Shown here: positions 7,916-14,506 of the stretch, piece after piece
Position numbering within the stretch: position 1 is the stretch's first letter
Layout: the number at the start of each line of letters is the position of its first letter
Virus record (IMG/VR): IMGVR_UViG_3300047440_000285
Coordinates: 1-29,510 of that record
From: a virus
Direction: 5' to 3' (one strand)
Length of the DNA stretch: 29,510 nucleotides
Notes under the pieces: model-generated
The model's database searches: none
Told to the model about the DNA's origin: nothing
Seen by the model: only the letters and a program-made list of their open reading frames with translations
Translations under genes and position numbers: made by a program

Positions 7916-9573
7916 AGCGGCCCGCCCGCTTGAATCATGTACGACAGCGACGACAGAATCACTTGCTGCTGACTGGCAATAAAGATGGTCGGCGATAGGG
8001 CTTTGCCCATCGCGCGCACGCTTCGCCAATCGGCCCACGACCCCACGCCACCGCCCCAAACCGCGCGCGTATCCCAATAGTCCCGATCCCACAGACTGCC
8101 GCCCGTCGTGAGCGAGACCGGCCAATTCGGGTTGCTATTGATGAACAGATCGACATTCATCGCGACGGCGTAAGCGGGCTTCTGTGCGGCCTGAAAGTTG
8201 GCCCGAATCATGAGCGCGCGCTTTGTGGCGGGCGGGGAATCAAAGTAGTCAAAGGCGGGCGTGAGCCGTGCGCGCACTTCCTGCGCCCCGGTGCTGTCGA
8301 TCTTCATCCGGTCGGATGCGCCATCGTAGACACGCAAAACGCGGCCGTCAGCAGTACCGCCGTAAGTCTCGCCGAGTCGATAATAGAAAGTGTCCGCAGG
8401 TATATCGAGAATTCTCGACCATGCCAGCGTATGCATGTGAAAAACGTATTGGCTATGCTCTGTGACCGATACCGCGGGCCGCGCCAATTGCAATAGGGCC
8501 TGATTCGGAAAATAGAGCAGTTCCCATCCTGCCGCAGCGGCGTTAAATTGGAAGTCGCGCCGTAGTTGTTCCTGAATCTTCCGAAGCTGCTTCGTCTGAT
8601 CGGTGGATGCGGTTAAGACATTGTCTAGCCCGCCCTGCACAATCTGCGCAATGGGGATGATGCCGAATTCGGTAACGATATAGATATTGCCGCCAGAGGT
8701 CGTAAAGCACCGACGCCCCACGGGGGGCGTTCCGATATACCAAACGCCTGCACATGCCCAATCATTGGCGCTTGTGGGATCGTTGCCTTTGTAGACTGCG
8801 ACATCCCCGGCCGATGAGAGCGCGACGAGGTAATCATCCGTGCCCTGTCCGGCATCTTGCGTCCAATTGATGAGGGCAAGCAGACTACCGCCGTGAACAA
8901 AGAGGGGGCCGAAATCGAAGGGCAGCGCGGCGCCACTAAATGAGTTCACCGGCAGAAACCACGCGCGCCCGGAGTTGCGCTCGACAAAACCAAGCCGCTT
9001 TTTAAACGCGACCACTTGCACGAAGTTTCCCGGATCGATGCCAGAGATTTGACCGGCGCCGGCTGATCCCGTCGTAAATACATATTTCTTCCAAATCACG
9101 CCATCGTAAAAAAAGGCGCCGTCCGTTTCACTGCACGAGATTAGATAGTTTCCGCCGCCGGCCGCGAATTGCGTCGAATAGAGCATTCCCGCGTACTGAC
9201 TGCCAGAGAGCGCGATTTCCGCCGCGACCGCTGTCATATCGCCGCCGCCTTCGATAAGGAATATTCCGTTATCGGTTGTCGCGAAGAGTTCCGACTGTGA
9301 CAGCGGCGACGCGAGGGACGAAATCGTGGAATCATCGAACGAAAGCACCGTCCGCACGGTATGCAGAGAATTTCCGCCGATATTCGTGGCATATTCGTAC
9401 CACCCTTGCCGCAGCGCGAGACCGGAGTCCGACGAAATCAGGTTATCCATTTCAATCGCGTCTGTCGGTTGCATGAGCGCGAGCGGATCAATCGTATTCA
9501 AGCCCCGCACGGGCGGCGGCCGCATGACAACCTGCTGGATCGTGCGTTGCGCAACAGCCGAGGGCGCCCGCAT
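7912..9573 (-). CDS. Tail hub / packaged-DNA stabilisation protein (P22 gp10-like role)
   Basis: The product is 553 aa. It opens with an N-terminal segment (MRPPPVRGLNTIDPLALMQP and TDAIEMDNLISSDSGLALRQ) widespread in short-tailed phages, where the protein sits below the neck adaptor. The rest is beta-rich with repeated motifs (SQSELFATTDNGIFLIEGG, LVALSSAGDVAVYKG, TSGGNIYIVTEFG), consistent with a propeller-like fold. By analogy with P22 gp10 it would extend the neck and help retain DNA. The ATG at 9573 begins two bases after the previous TAG stop. Family assignment rests on the N-terminal motif, length and gene order. Confidence 0.72.
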   Translation of the reverse strand: MRAPSAVAQRTIQQVVMRPPPVRGLNTIDPLALMQPTDAIEMDNLISSDSGLALRQGWYEYATNIGGNSLHTVRTVLSFDDSTISSLASPLSQSELFATTDNGIFLIEGGGDMTAVAAEIALSGSQYAGMLYSTQFAAGGGNYLISCSETDGAFFYDGVIWKKYVFTTGSAGAGQISGIDPGNFVQVVAFKKRLGFVERNSGRAWFLPVNSFSGAALPFDFGPLFVHGGSLLALINWTQDAGQGTDDYLVALSSAGDVAVYKGNDPTSANDWACAGVWYIGTPPVGRRCFTTSGGNIYIVTEFGIIPIAQIVQGGLDNVLTASTDQTKQLRKIQEQLRRDFQFNAAAAGWELLYFPNQALLQLARPAVSVTEHSQYVFHMHTLAWSRILDIPADTFYYRLGETYGGTADGRVLRVYDGASDRMKIDSTGAQEVRARLTPAFDYFDSPPATKRALMIRANFQAAQKPAYAVAMNVDLFINSNPNWPVSLTTGGSLWDRDYWDTRAVWGGGVGSWADWRSVRAMGKALSPTIFIASQQQVILSSLSYMIQAGGPL

Positions 9574-9575
9574 GG

Positions 9576-10328
9576 CTAAACCCCATAACCCGTATCGGGC
9601 AGGTTATAAGCGGTGTTAATCAGGGGGAAGCCGGGATAACCGCCCGTGGACAGCATCGATCCATCTTGGTCGGCGTTTTGCGCTTGGTCGAGAGCCGCCT
9701 GGAAGTCGCCGAGCGCGACCGTCGTATCAAACCCTTTTTCGATGAGAAATCGAAGCTTGAGATAGGCGGTAATCAACTCGGCGTCATAAAGGCAGAGGTC
9801 GGCATCCTCCGTCATCGTGTCTTTTAAGACCGCGCCTAGAACCGGGTCAGTGCCTTGCACCCATGCGCGCGACGTGTAATCAATCCGCAGGGTTTGAGGT
9901 TGCGAGGGCGAGAAATAGAGTTCGAATTTGCCGCCGCGCGTGCGGTAGACAATGCTAAGAGTGGTCGGCCCCAGATTGCGTGCCTTCAGGCAAGCCCATT
10001 GCATATCGAGCGCCGGGCCGAGCATGGGGAGGCGGCTAGAATCATTCCACGCCGTCACGTCAATAAAGGAATCCCAATCCGCCGGCATGTCGTACAGTGT
10101 TTGCCCCGGAACGGTCGGAAAATTCCACGTCCGCGACAAGACTTGCCAGCGGTTCCCATTGGTCGGCTTGATGAGTCGGCGCCCGCAGAAATTCAGCAAG
10201 GCCAGCATTTGCTGTGCGGTAACGTCCGTCGGGGCGCCAGAGACCAAGCCGGGAACGGGCAAACCCAATTGCCCACAAACGTCCTGCACGATGGCAAGCA
10301 TTGTTTTTTGGCGATTGAAGAATGCCAC
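9576..10328 (-). CDS. Head-tail neck adaptor (P22 gp4 / T7 gp11-like)
   Basis: This 250-aa protein starts MAFFNRQKTMLAIVQDVCGQ LG and contains MLALLNFCGRRLI, RWQVLSRTWNFPTVPGQ and YDMPADWDSFIDVTAW. Together these mark the adaptor family that docks below the portal and links head to tail. Length and position, upstream of the hub gene and downstream of capsid genes, agree. The start is a GTG at 10328 with a strong AGGGGGG site overlapping the TAG stop of the preceding gene. The C-terminal half (LITAYLKLRFLIEKGFDTT) is helical, as expected. Confidence 0.8.
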   Translation of the reverse strand: MAFFNRQKTMLAIVQDVCGQLGLPVPGLVSGAPTDVTAQQMLALLNFCGRRLIKPTNGNRWQVLSRTWNFPTVPGQTLYDMPADWDSFIDVTAWNDSSRLPMLGPALDMQWACLKARNLGPTTLSIVYRTRGGKFELYFSPSQPQTLRIDYTSRAWVQGTDPVLGAVLKDTMTEDADLCLYDAELITAYLKLRFLIEKGFDTTVALGDFQAALDQAQNADQDGSMLSTGGYPGFPLINTAYNLPDTGYGV

Positions 10329-10339
10329 GATTTACCCCC

Positions 10340-10963
10340 CTAACCGGGTTGCAACGATAGCCCCGCGCGTTCTGCTAGCACGGCCTGCAATTGCTGCTGC
10401 AATGCCTTATTCGCCGCCATCAGTTCGGCAAGGTTGCGCGACTGTTCATCGTTAGTTTGCTTCATCTGGTCGAGTTGCTTTGAAATCTTCGCGGCTTCCG
10501 CCGTTGATTTCGCCTTTTGCAACCAAACGCCCGCCGTCTGCTTGAGACTCGTTAGGCCCGGCATCTTCAGGGTGATATCGTCGCGGACATCCGCCAATTG
10601 CTCGACGGTGCGAATACCGAAGTAATGCAACTCCGCACATTGCGCCCGGCCCATCATCGGCCAATCTTTGAGCGGTGTTCCGACCAATTGTGCCTCTTCG
10701 CCGCCGCCGGCCTTAAAAGCGGAATACTGCTTTGGAAACCGGGTTCTGTCCGATGGGCGGACGGGTCGATCAATGACGTTGGATTTGTCGCCCGGAATAA
10801 AGATTCTCACAAATTCCGTATCCCGGTAAATGGGGCGCCCCTCGTTCGTGCTGGCGGCGTCATCCTGGAGAATGTCCATGTGAAAGACCACAAATAGCTT
10901 TTCGTCGCCCGCACCTTGCTTGAATGCATCGGGGTCGAAAGTCATGCCGGTTAGTTCGTCCAT
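10340..10963 (-). CDS. Conserved phage structural-module protein with C-terminal coiled coil
   Basis: The product is 207 aa. A beta-rich N-terminal half (LFVVFHMDILQDDAASTNEG and RPIYRDTEFVRIFIPGDKSN) leads to the recurring phage motif LVGTPLKDWPMMGRAQCAEL, then HYFGIRTVEQLADV. The last ~60 residues form a heptad-like coiled coil (AAKISKQLDQMKQTNDEQ, NKALQQQLQAVLAERAG). I know this type from other tailed phages next to capsid genes, where its function is unsettled; roles in capsid maturation or the head-tail joint are possible. The ATG at 10963 lies 11 bases after the stop of the 77-aa gene. Confidence 0.72.
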   Translation of the reverse strand: MDELTGMTFDPDAFKQGAGDEKLFVVFHMDILQDDAASTNEGRPIYRDTEFVRIFIPGDKSNVIDRPVRPSDRTRFPKQYSAFKAGGGEEAQLVGTPLKDWPMMGRAQCAELHYFGIRTVEQLADVRDDITLKMPGLTSLKQTAGVWLQKAKSTAEAAKISKQLDQMKQTNDEQSRNLAELMAANKALQQQLQAVLAERAGLSLQPG

Positions 10964-10974
10964 TGCTTATTCCT

Positions 10975-11208
10975 TTAAGGCAAATTCGGATCGCCGTTGG
11001 TTTCATATTGGAGTGAATACGCCGCGCCGCCGATGCGTTGCACATTAGGGCCGGCGACCACGGTTCCGTCAGTAGGTGGGCCTGCGAAATTCGGCATCCC
11101 GATTCCTGCGACAGCGGCGCCCGTGGCTTGCGATGCGGCGTTATCGAAGATGCACGGCGCGGCAGGCGAGCACGCGCTAGAAAACTTCGCGGTATAGCTG
11201 GTTGCCAT
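10975..11208 (-). CDS. Small protein downstream of capsid; possible capsid accessory protein
   Basis: This 77-aa protein begins MATSYTAKFSSACSPAAP and is rich in Gly, Ala, Pro and Thr, with two N-terminal cysteines. The ATG at 11208 has AAAGGG at suitable spacing. A longer reading frame to 11328 runs back into the preceding gene with no ribosome-binding site and was discarded. The position just after the capsid gene and its terminator is where phages often encode decoration or head-completion proteins. No family is recognised and the role is inference from position. Confidence 0.6.
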   Translation of the reverse strand: MATSYTAKFSSACSPAAPCIFDNAASQATGAAVAGIGMPNFAGPPTDGTVVAGPNVQRIGGAAYSLQYETNGDPNLP

Positions 11209-11221
11209 GATGCGTACCCTT

Positions 11222-11500
11222 TCAAAGCGTGCGGCGCGAAGCTGGAGGGGGCGGGGGTTCTGGCGGCGGGGACGGAGGCGTGGGAGCGGGTTCCGGTTCG
11301 CCTTGGCCTGGACTCGGCGGGGATTCACTCACGCCCGGCAAATCGTCCAAATGATGAAGTGGATCTTCCGTGGCAGGGTCGGCAGGATCAGGGGTAGACC
11401 CGCCCCCAATTGGGATTTCTCCCGCTTTCGTTGCCGGTGCCTCTCGCGTGCGTGGCGGGGGCGGGTTCAAGTCTTCGGGGATGTCGTTAGATTTCGTCAT
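11222..11500 (-). CDS. Pro/Glu-rich small protein downstream of the capsid terminator
   Basis: The 92-aa product (MTKSNDIPEDLNPPPPRTRE onward) is dominated by Pro, Glu, Asp, Ser and Gly and ends in proline runs followed by ASRRTL. It is certainly disordered. The ATG at 11500 is preceded by GGAGG at good spacing. It is the first gene after the intrinsic terminator behind the capsid gene, so it is probably expressed at a lower level than the capsid. No function can be assigned. Confidence 0.6.
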   Translation of the reverse strand: MTKSNDIPEDLNPPPPRTREAPATKAGEIPIGGGSTPDPADPATEDPLHHLDDLPGVSESPPSPGQGEPEPAPTPPSPPPEPPPPPASRRTL

Positions 11501-11522
11501 CGCAATTAACCTCCGATAAAAC

Positions 11523-11578
11523 AAAACCCCCCGGGCGAAATGGGAGGGAGATTGCATGAGAGTCCCGCCCGGGGGTTT
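11523..11578 (-). terminator. Intrinsic terminator after the major capsid gene
   Basis: Two arms, AAACCCCC(C)GGGCG at 11524-11537 and CGCCCGGGGGTTT at 11566-11578, are complementary over about 13 bp with one extra C. On the minus strand the hairpin is followed by TTTTGTTTTAT. It sits just past the capsid stop at 11586. The loop is about 28 nt, longer than usual, so efficiency is uncertain. Partial termination here would give capsid mRNA in excess over the tail genes. The A-rich flank would also allow some activity on the opposite strand. Confidence 0.78.
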
Positions 11579-11585
11579 AAACGGG

Positions 11586-12551
11586 TTATGGCGTAATCAG
11601 GCGCCCTTGGTATTGGCGACCGCTGCAAGTCATCGCGCCGGCAAATGCCAAGATACTAACGCTCGCGTCCTGATTGATGGCGTAACGCTTTTCCGGGTCG
11701 AGCGGAACGAAATTACGCTTGGCGTGCGGCCGGAAGAAAAGATAATTGGTGTTCAGGAAGTAGGCAGTTTTGGCGGCCGCATATCCACCGACGCCCCCAT
11801 CAAGTACCACGTCCGCGTCCATATATTCAATGGAAGGGAATCCGAGCTTCGCGCTAGAGGGATTGGTAAATCGGAGTTGCAATTGCAGGGATTGCAGGAA
11901 GATTCCCCACATGACGTTATCGACGATAATCAAGTCCGGGCGATCCGAACCACGCACCAGGGACGCCCACATGGTATTAAAAGCACCCTGTACCGTGGAA
12001 GGGGTCAGCGCGGCGCCCGCCGTGGTTGACTTACTGCGCCAAAATGCCCACGTCGCGGCGTCAATCCCGCCGTAAACGCCCGTGTTCGGATTCACCGGGA
12101 CAGCGGCATCTAGGCCGATCAATTGCTTACCACCGGCGCCCGTGCCGTCCGAATAGATACCCGCAGAGACAAGGTTAGCCATCGTGGATTCGGCTACTTT
12201 CATCCGGCCTTCGAGCAAATCTATCATCTGCTCTTTGCCGTCATTGCGTAGCTGGTCAAGCCCGGAAATCGTCACCGGGACGGCGGCTTGCTTTAGATCG
12301 TATTGCGCGGCGGAAATAACATCCTGCGCGGCAACCGGCAAAAGGTCGTATGCGGAATACCATCCAGCGTTCGCATTCTCTGCAAACGAGATTTCCTCTA
12401 GAATGGTCGATCCGCCCGAAATGGTTCGGACATTCCCTTTCTTTTGCAGTTGCGCCAGTAGCGCATTATTCTTTGTTACATTGTCGGCGATTTTCCGACT
12501 GCGGTTTTCAATCGTCGTGGCGACGATATCCGAAACATTTGGAAAGGCCAT
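11586..12551 (-). CDS. Major capsid protein
   Basis: The product is 321 aa. It follows the scaffold gene and starts MAFPNVSDIVATTIENRSRK. Further on it contains AAVPVTISGLDQLRNDGKEQ, IDLLEGRMKVAESTMANLVS, RPDLIIVDNVMWGIFLQSLQ and YFLNTNYLFFRPHAKRNFVP. This is the pattern of a class of phage major capsid proteins usually annotated from podoviruses; an HK97-type fold is expected from the family, not proven here. The ATG at 12551 has AGGGG eight bases upstream. A structured gap before the gene and a terminator after it suggest separate expression control, fitting the hundreds of copies needed per virion. Confidence 0.9.
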   Translation of the reverse strand: MAFPNVSDIVATTIENRSRKIADNVTKNNALLAQLQKKGNVRTISGGSTILEEISFAENANAGWYSAYDLLPVAAQDVISAAQYDLKQAAVPVTISGLDQLRNDGKEQMIDLLEGRMKVAESTMANLVSAGIYSDGTGAGGKQLIGLDAAVPVNPNTGVYGGIDAATWAFWRSKSTTAGAALTPSTVQGAFNTMWASLVRGSDRPDLIIVDNVMWGIFLQSLQLQLRFTNPSSAKLGFPSIEYMDADVVLDGGVGGYAAAKTAYFLNTNYLFFRPHAKRNFVPLDPEKRYAINQDASVSILAFAGAMTCSGRQYQGRLITP

Positions 12552-12576
12552 ATTGAGCCCCTAATGGCTAGAACTG

Positions 12577-12654
12577 CCGCCCGGTTCGGAAAAGGCCCGC
12601 TTGTCGCGGCTTCCCCCCGCTGGTCGTTTAGCGGGACATGAACCGGGCGGGCCT
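12577..12654 (-). promoter_or_regulatory. Overlapping hairpins (attenuator-like) between scaffold and capsid genes
   Basis: The 127-bp gap holds an 11-bp perfect inverted repeat, CCGCCCGGTTC at 12577-12587 with its complement at 12640-12650. A second 8-bp pair is AGGCCCGC at 12593-12600 with GCGGGCCT at 12647-12654. The two pairings share bases 12647-12650 and cannot form together. Read on the minus strand, the second stem is followed directly by TTTT, like a weak terminator. A small inner stem (CCCGC 12616-12620 with GCGGG 12631-12635) is also present. It could set the scaffold-to-capsid ratio; this is inference. Confidence 0.5.
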
Positions 12655-12678
12655 AGGGGCAGGCGCACCGGGGGAGCG

Positions 12679-13839
12679 TTACAGCCGGGATGACCCGGCT
12701 TGCTCAAATGCGGCTTCGATATCGCCGCGCATGGTCTCGTTTTTGGGAACCGCCGTCCCATGGGGGGACGATTCACCTTTAACCGACGAAGCCGCGCGCT
12801 TTGCCCGGAGGGCCGCTTGTGTCAGCGTGCGAGGGTTGCTCGCTCCGTTTCGTTGCTGGAGGATCTTAGAAACTTCTGGATTCATCGCGCAAGCTTTTTC
12901 GTATGCCTCTTTCACGGGTAGGACTATTCCCCGGCGCGCGGCTATCTCGATCATGTCGGCCATTTCGTCGCGGACATCGAAAAAGAACTCATGCTGTTCG
13001 GCAAAGGCGGCCGTCTGCCCCTGGATTTCGGCGGCTTCGCGTTCGGCGGCTTGCTGCTGCTGCATTGCCTGCTGCATCATGAATTGATCGACGCGCGGAT
13101 CGCGGAAAACCTGCTGCTGCCCGTATCCCTGCCCTTGCAACGCCTGCGCCGCGTCGGGGTTGAGTCCACGGGTGGGGATGTTGAAAACTTGCGCAAGCGC
13201 CGTGTCCACTTCGTGCAGATCGATGGCGTATTGCTGGCAGAGCCGGGCAACCATCATTGCCTTACCCTGGGGCGTGCCCACGCGGAGTTCGGCGGCCGTC
13301 TGGAAGAGATTGGAGACAGCGGCGAGCGGATTGGAGTTCTCCGCGCGGATAAACATCTCGTAAGGGCGGACAATATTCTCGAATGCCGAGACGAAATCCT
13401 TTAGGCCCGCCGACGATTGCAAATGGCTTTGGAACTCGCGTTCCCGGCGGTTAATTTCGGCCTTCACGGACGCGTCAACGGTTCCCCACTTCTCCCGGGC
13501 TTCGGGCTTCCACTGCGCCGGGGCTTTCAGTTCGGGTGGCGGCGTGCCGCCTTCGGGGCCTTGCTGGCCTGGGGCGCCGGGGCGCGGTGCGGGGGCTGTG
13601 ACCCCTTGGCTAACCGACTTCGCGGCCCCTGGGGCGCTTTCCGGGCCTTCTGGCGGGGTCTTGGGGGCAAAGCGGCCGGACTCGTCGCGGACTCGGCCAT
13701 CCTCGGCAGGCGCGCGGGCGCCTTCATCGGTGGCGGCTTCCTCGAAAGCGGCGTCTAGCGCATCGCGAAGCGACGGCTCGGCCGAGGATGGCTCGGCGGG
13801 GGATTCGTTCGGTGCGGGGTCGTGGGAGTGTTCGGCCAT
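12679..13839 (-). CDS. Capsid scaffolding protein
   Basis: The product is 386 aa, directly upstream of the capsid gene. An acidic, disordered N-terminus (about residues 1-100, with RVRDESGRFAPKTP) is followed by LKAPAQWKPEAREKW and AEINRREREFQSHLQ, a pattern typical of podoviral scaffold proteins. A long helical Gln-rich central part (FMMQQAMQQQQAAEREAAEI) follows. A basic C-terminus (LRAKRAASSVKGESS) could contact the capsid protein. The ATG at 13839 has GAGG upstream. Such proteins direct procapsid assembly and then leave. No protease motif was seen, so exit rather than cleavage is likely. Confidence 0.82.
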   Translation of the reverse strand: MAEHSHDPAPNESPAEPSSAEPSLRDALDAAFEEAATDEGARAPAEDGRVRDESGRFAPKTPPEGPESAPGAAKSVSQGVTAPAPRPGAPGQQGPEGGTPPPELKAPAQWKPEAREKWGTVDASVKAEINRREREFQSHLQSSAGLKDFVSAFENIVRPYEMFIRAENSNPLAAVSNLFQTAAELRVGTPQGKAMMVARLCQQYAIDLHEVDTALAQVFNIPTRGLNPDAAQALQGQGYGQQQVFRDPRVDQFMMQQAMQQQQAAEREAAEIQGQTAAFAEQHEFFFDVRDEMADMIEIAARRGIVLPVKEAYEKACAMNPEVSKILQQRNGASNPRTLTQAALRAKRAASSVKGESSPHGTAVPKNETMRGDIEAAFEQAGSSRL

Positions 13840-13880
13840 GGGGACGCCTCTAGGGGGTTAGGGGACGGGCGTTCGAGGGG

Positions 13881-14264
13881 CTAGCGGTTCAGTTTCGCTA
13901 TCGCGCGGGCGAGGTCTTCGCGGCGGCTTGGGTCTTCTCCGGCGAGGTCACGGACTCGAGTTTGTGCGGCGCGCGTCCATTCATCGCGGTAATCGTCAGC
14001 GGTCGTAAGCCCGCGCTCTTTCATGTACTGCCGGTGCTTGGTGCGAGTGGACACGTCCACGCCGTCCAGCGTGCGCAAACCATCGTAAGCCCGATCCCCG
14101 GCCAAGGGGTTATCAATGGCGCGGCTTGCCTCGAAAGAGAAATAGCGCTCCATCGGGGCGCCACAGTGAAAGGCCGGTTTTGGGTTCGCCACGTAATCGG
14201 AAATGGAGCGGAATAACTCGATCCGGTTGCCGCATTTGCCGCACGCATAGTCATAGGTCGGAAT
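13881..14264 (-). CDS. Small zinc-ribbon (FmdB-type) phage protein with apparent AUU start
   Basis: The 127-aa reading frame begins (I/M)PTYDYACGKCGNRIELFRS. It contains CGKC and later AFHCGAPMERYFS, the FmdB-type zinc ribbon (MPTYDYxCxxCG) often found beside phage terminase and portal genes, though the second half keeps a single Cys with a preceding His instead of CxxC. No ATG, GTG or TTG exists at the proper point. The first codon matching family starts is ATT at 14264-14262, preceded by AAAGGAGA at ideal spacing. The gene overlaps the stop of the 81-aa gene by 14 nt, favouring coupled initiation. The helical C-terminus (REDLARAIAKLNR) is charged. Its function is unknown. Confidence 0.72.
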   Translation of the reverse strand: MPTYDYACGKCGNRIELFRSISDYVANPKPAFHCGAPMERYFSFEASRAIDNPLAGDRAYDGLRTLDGVDVSTRTKHRQYMKERGLTTADDYRDEWTRAAQTRVRDLAGEDPSRREDLARAIAKLNR

Positions 14265-14496
14265 TTGAATTCTCCTTTGGCGTGCCAGCGGCCGCTGCCG
14301 CCGCGCGGGCTTGGTCGAGAATCTGGCGTGCTGACTGCACGGGGCCGGGTTCGCGTTCGTTCGGAAGCTGCCAACGGCCCGTTGCCAGCATGACGCGGCG
14401 CCGTTCAGCCTGGGCGGTATAGAGGTCGGCGCGCGCTTTGTGAATCGCTGCCAGATCGGCCGCCGAATAGGGGGAGTTGTCGGGTTTCGCGGCCAT
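14251..14496 (-). CDS. Small helical protein between portal and zinc-ribbon genes
   Basis: The 81-aa product (MAAKPDNSPYSAADLAAIHK onward) is predicted to be two helices, the first rich in Ala/Arg (ARADLYTAQAERRRVM), the second Ala-rich (ARQILDQARAAAAAAG). Its size and place just after the portal recall the small gpW/gp16-type joining proteins, but I cannot demonstrate that relationship. The ATG at 14496 has AAAGG seven bases upstream. Its 3' end contains the ribosome-binding site of the next gene. Confidence 0.68.
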   Translation of the reverse strand: MAAKPDNSPYSAADLAAIHKARADLYTAQAERRRVMLATGRWQLPNEREPGPVQSARQILDQARAAAAAAGTPKENSNSDL

Positions 14497-14506
14497 GGAG
14501 CACCTT

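Noticed and set aside
14021-14374. Alternative 117-codon ATG frame over the zinc-ribbon gene
   Set aside because: Its product is Arg/Ser-rich with no family resemblance, while the frame beginning at ATT gives the zinc ribbon and has the ribosome site.
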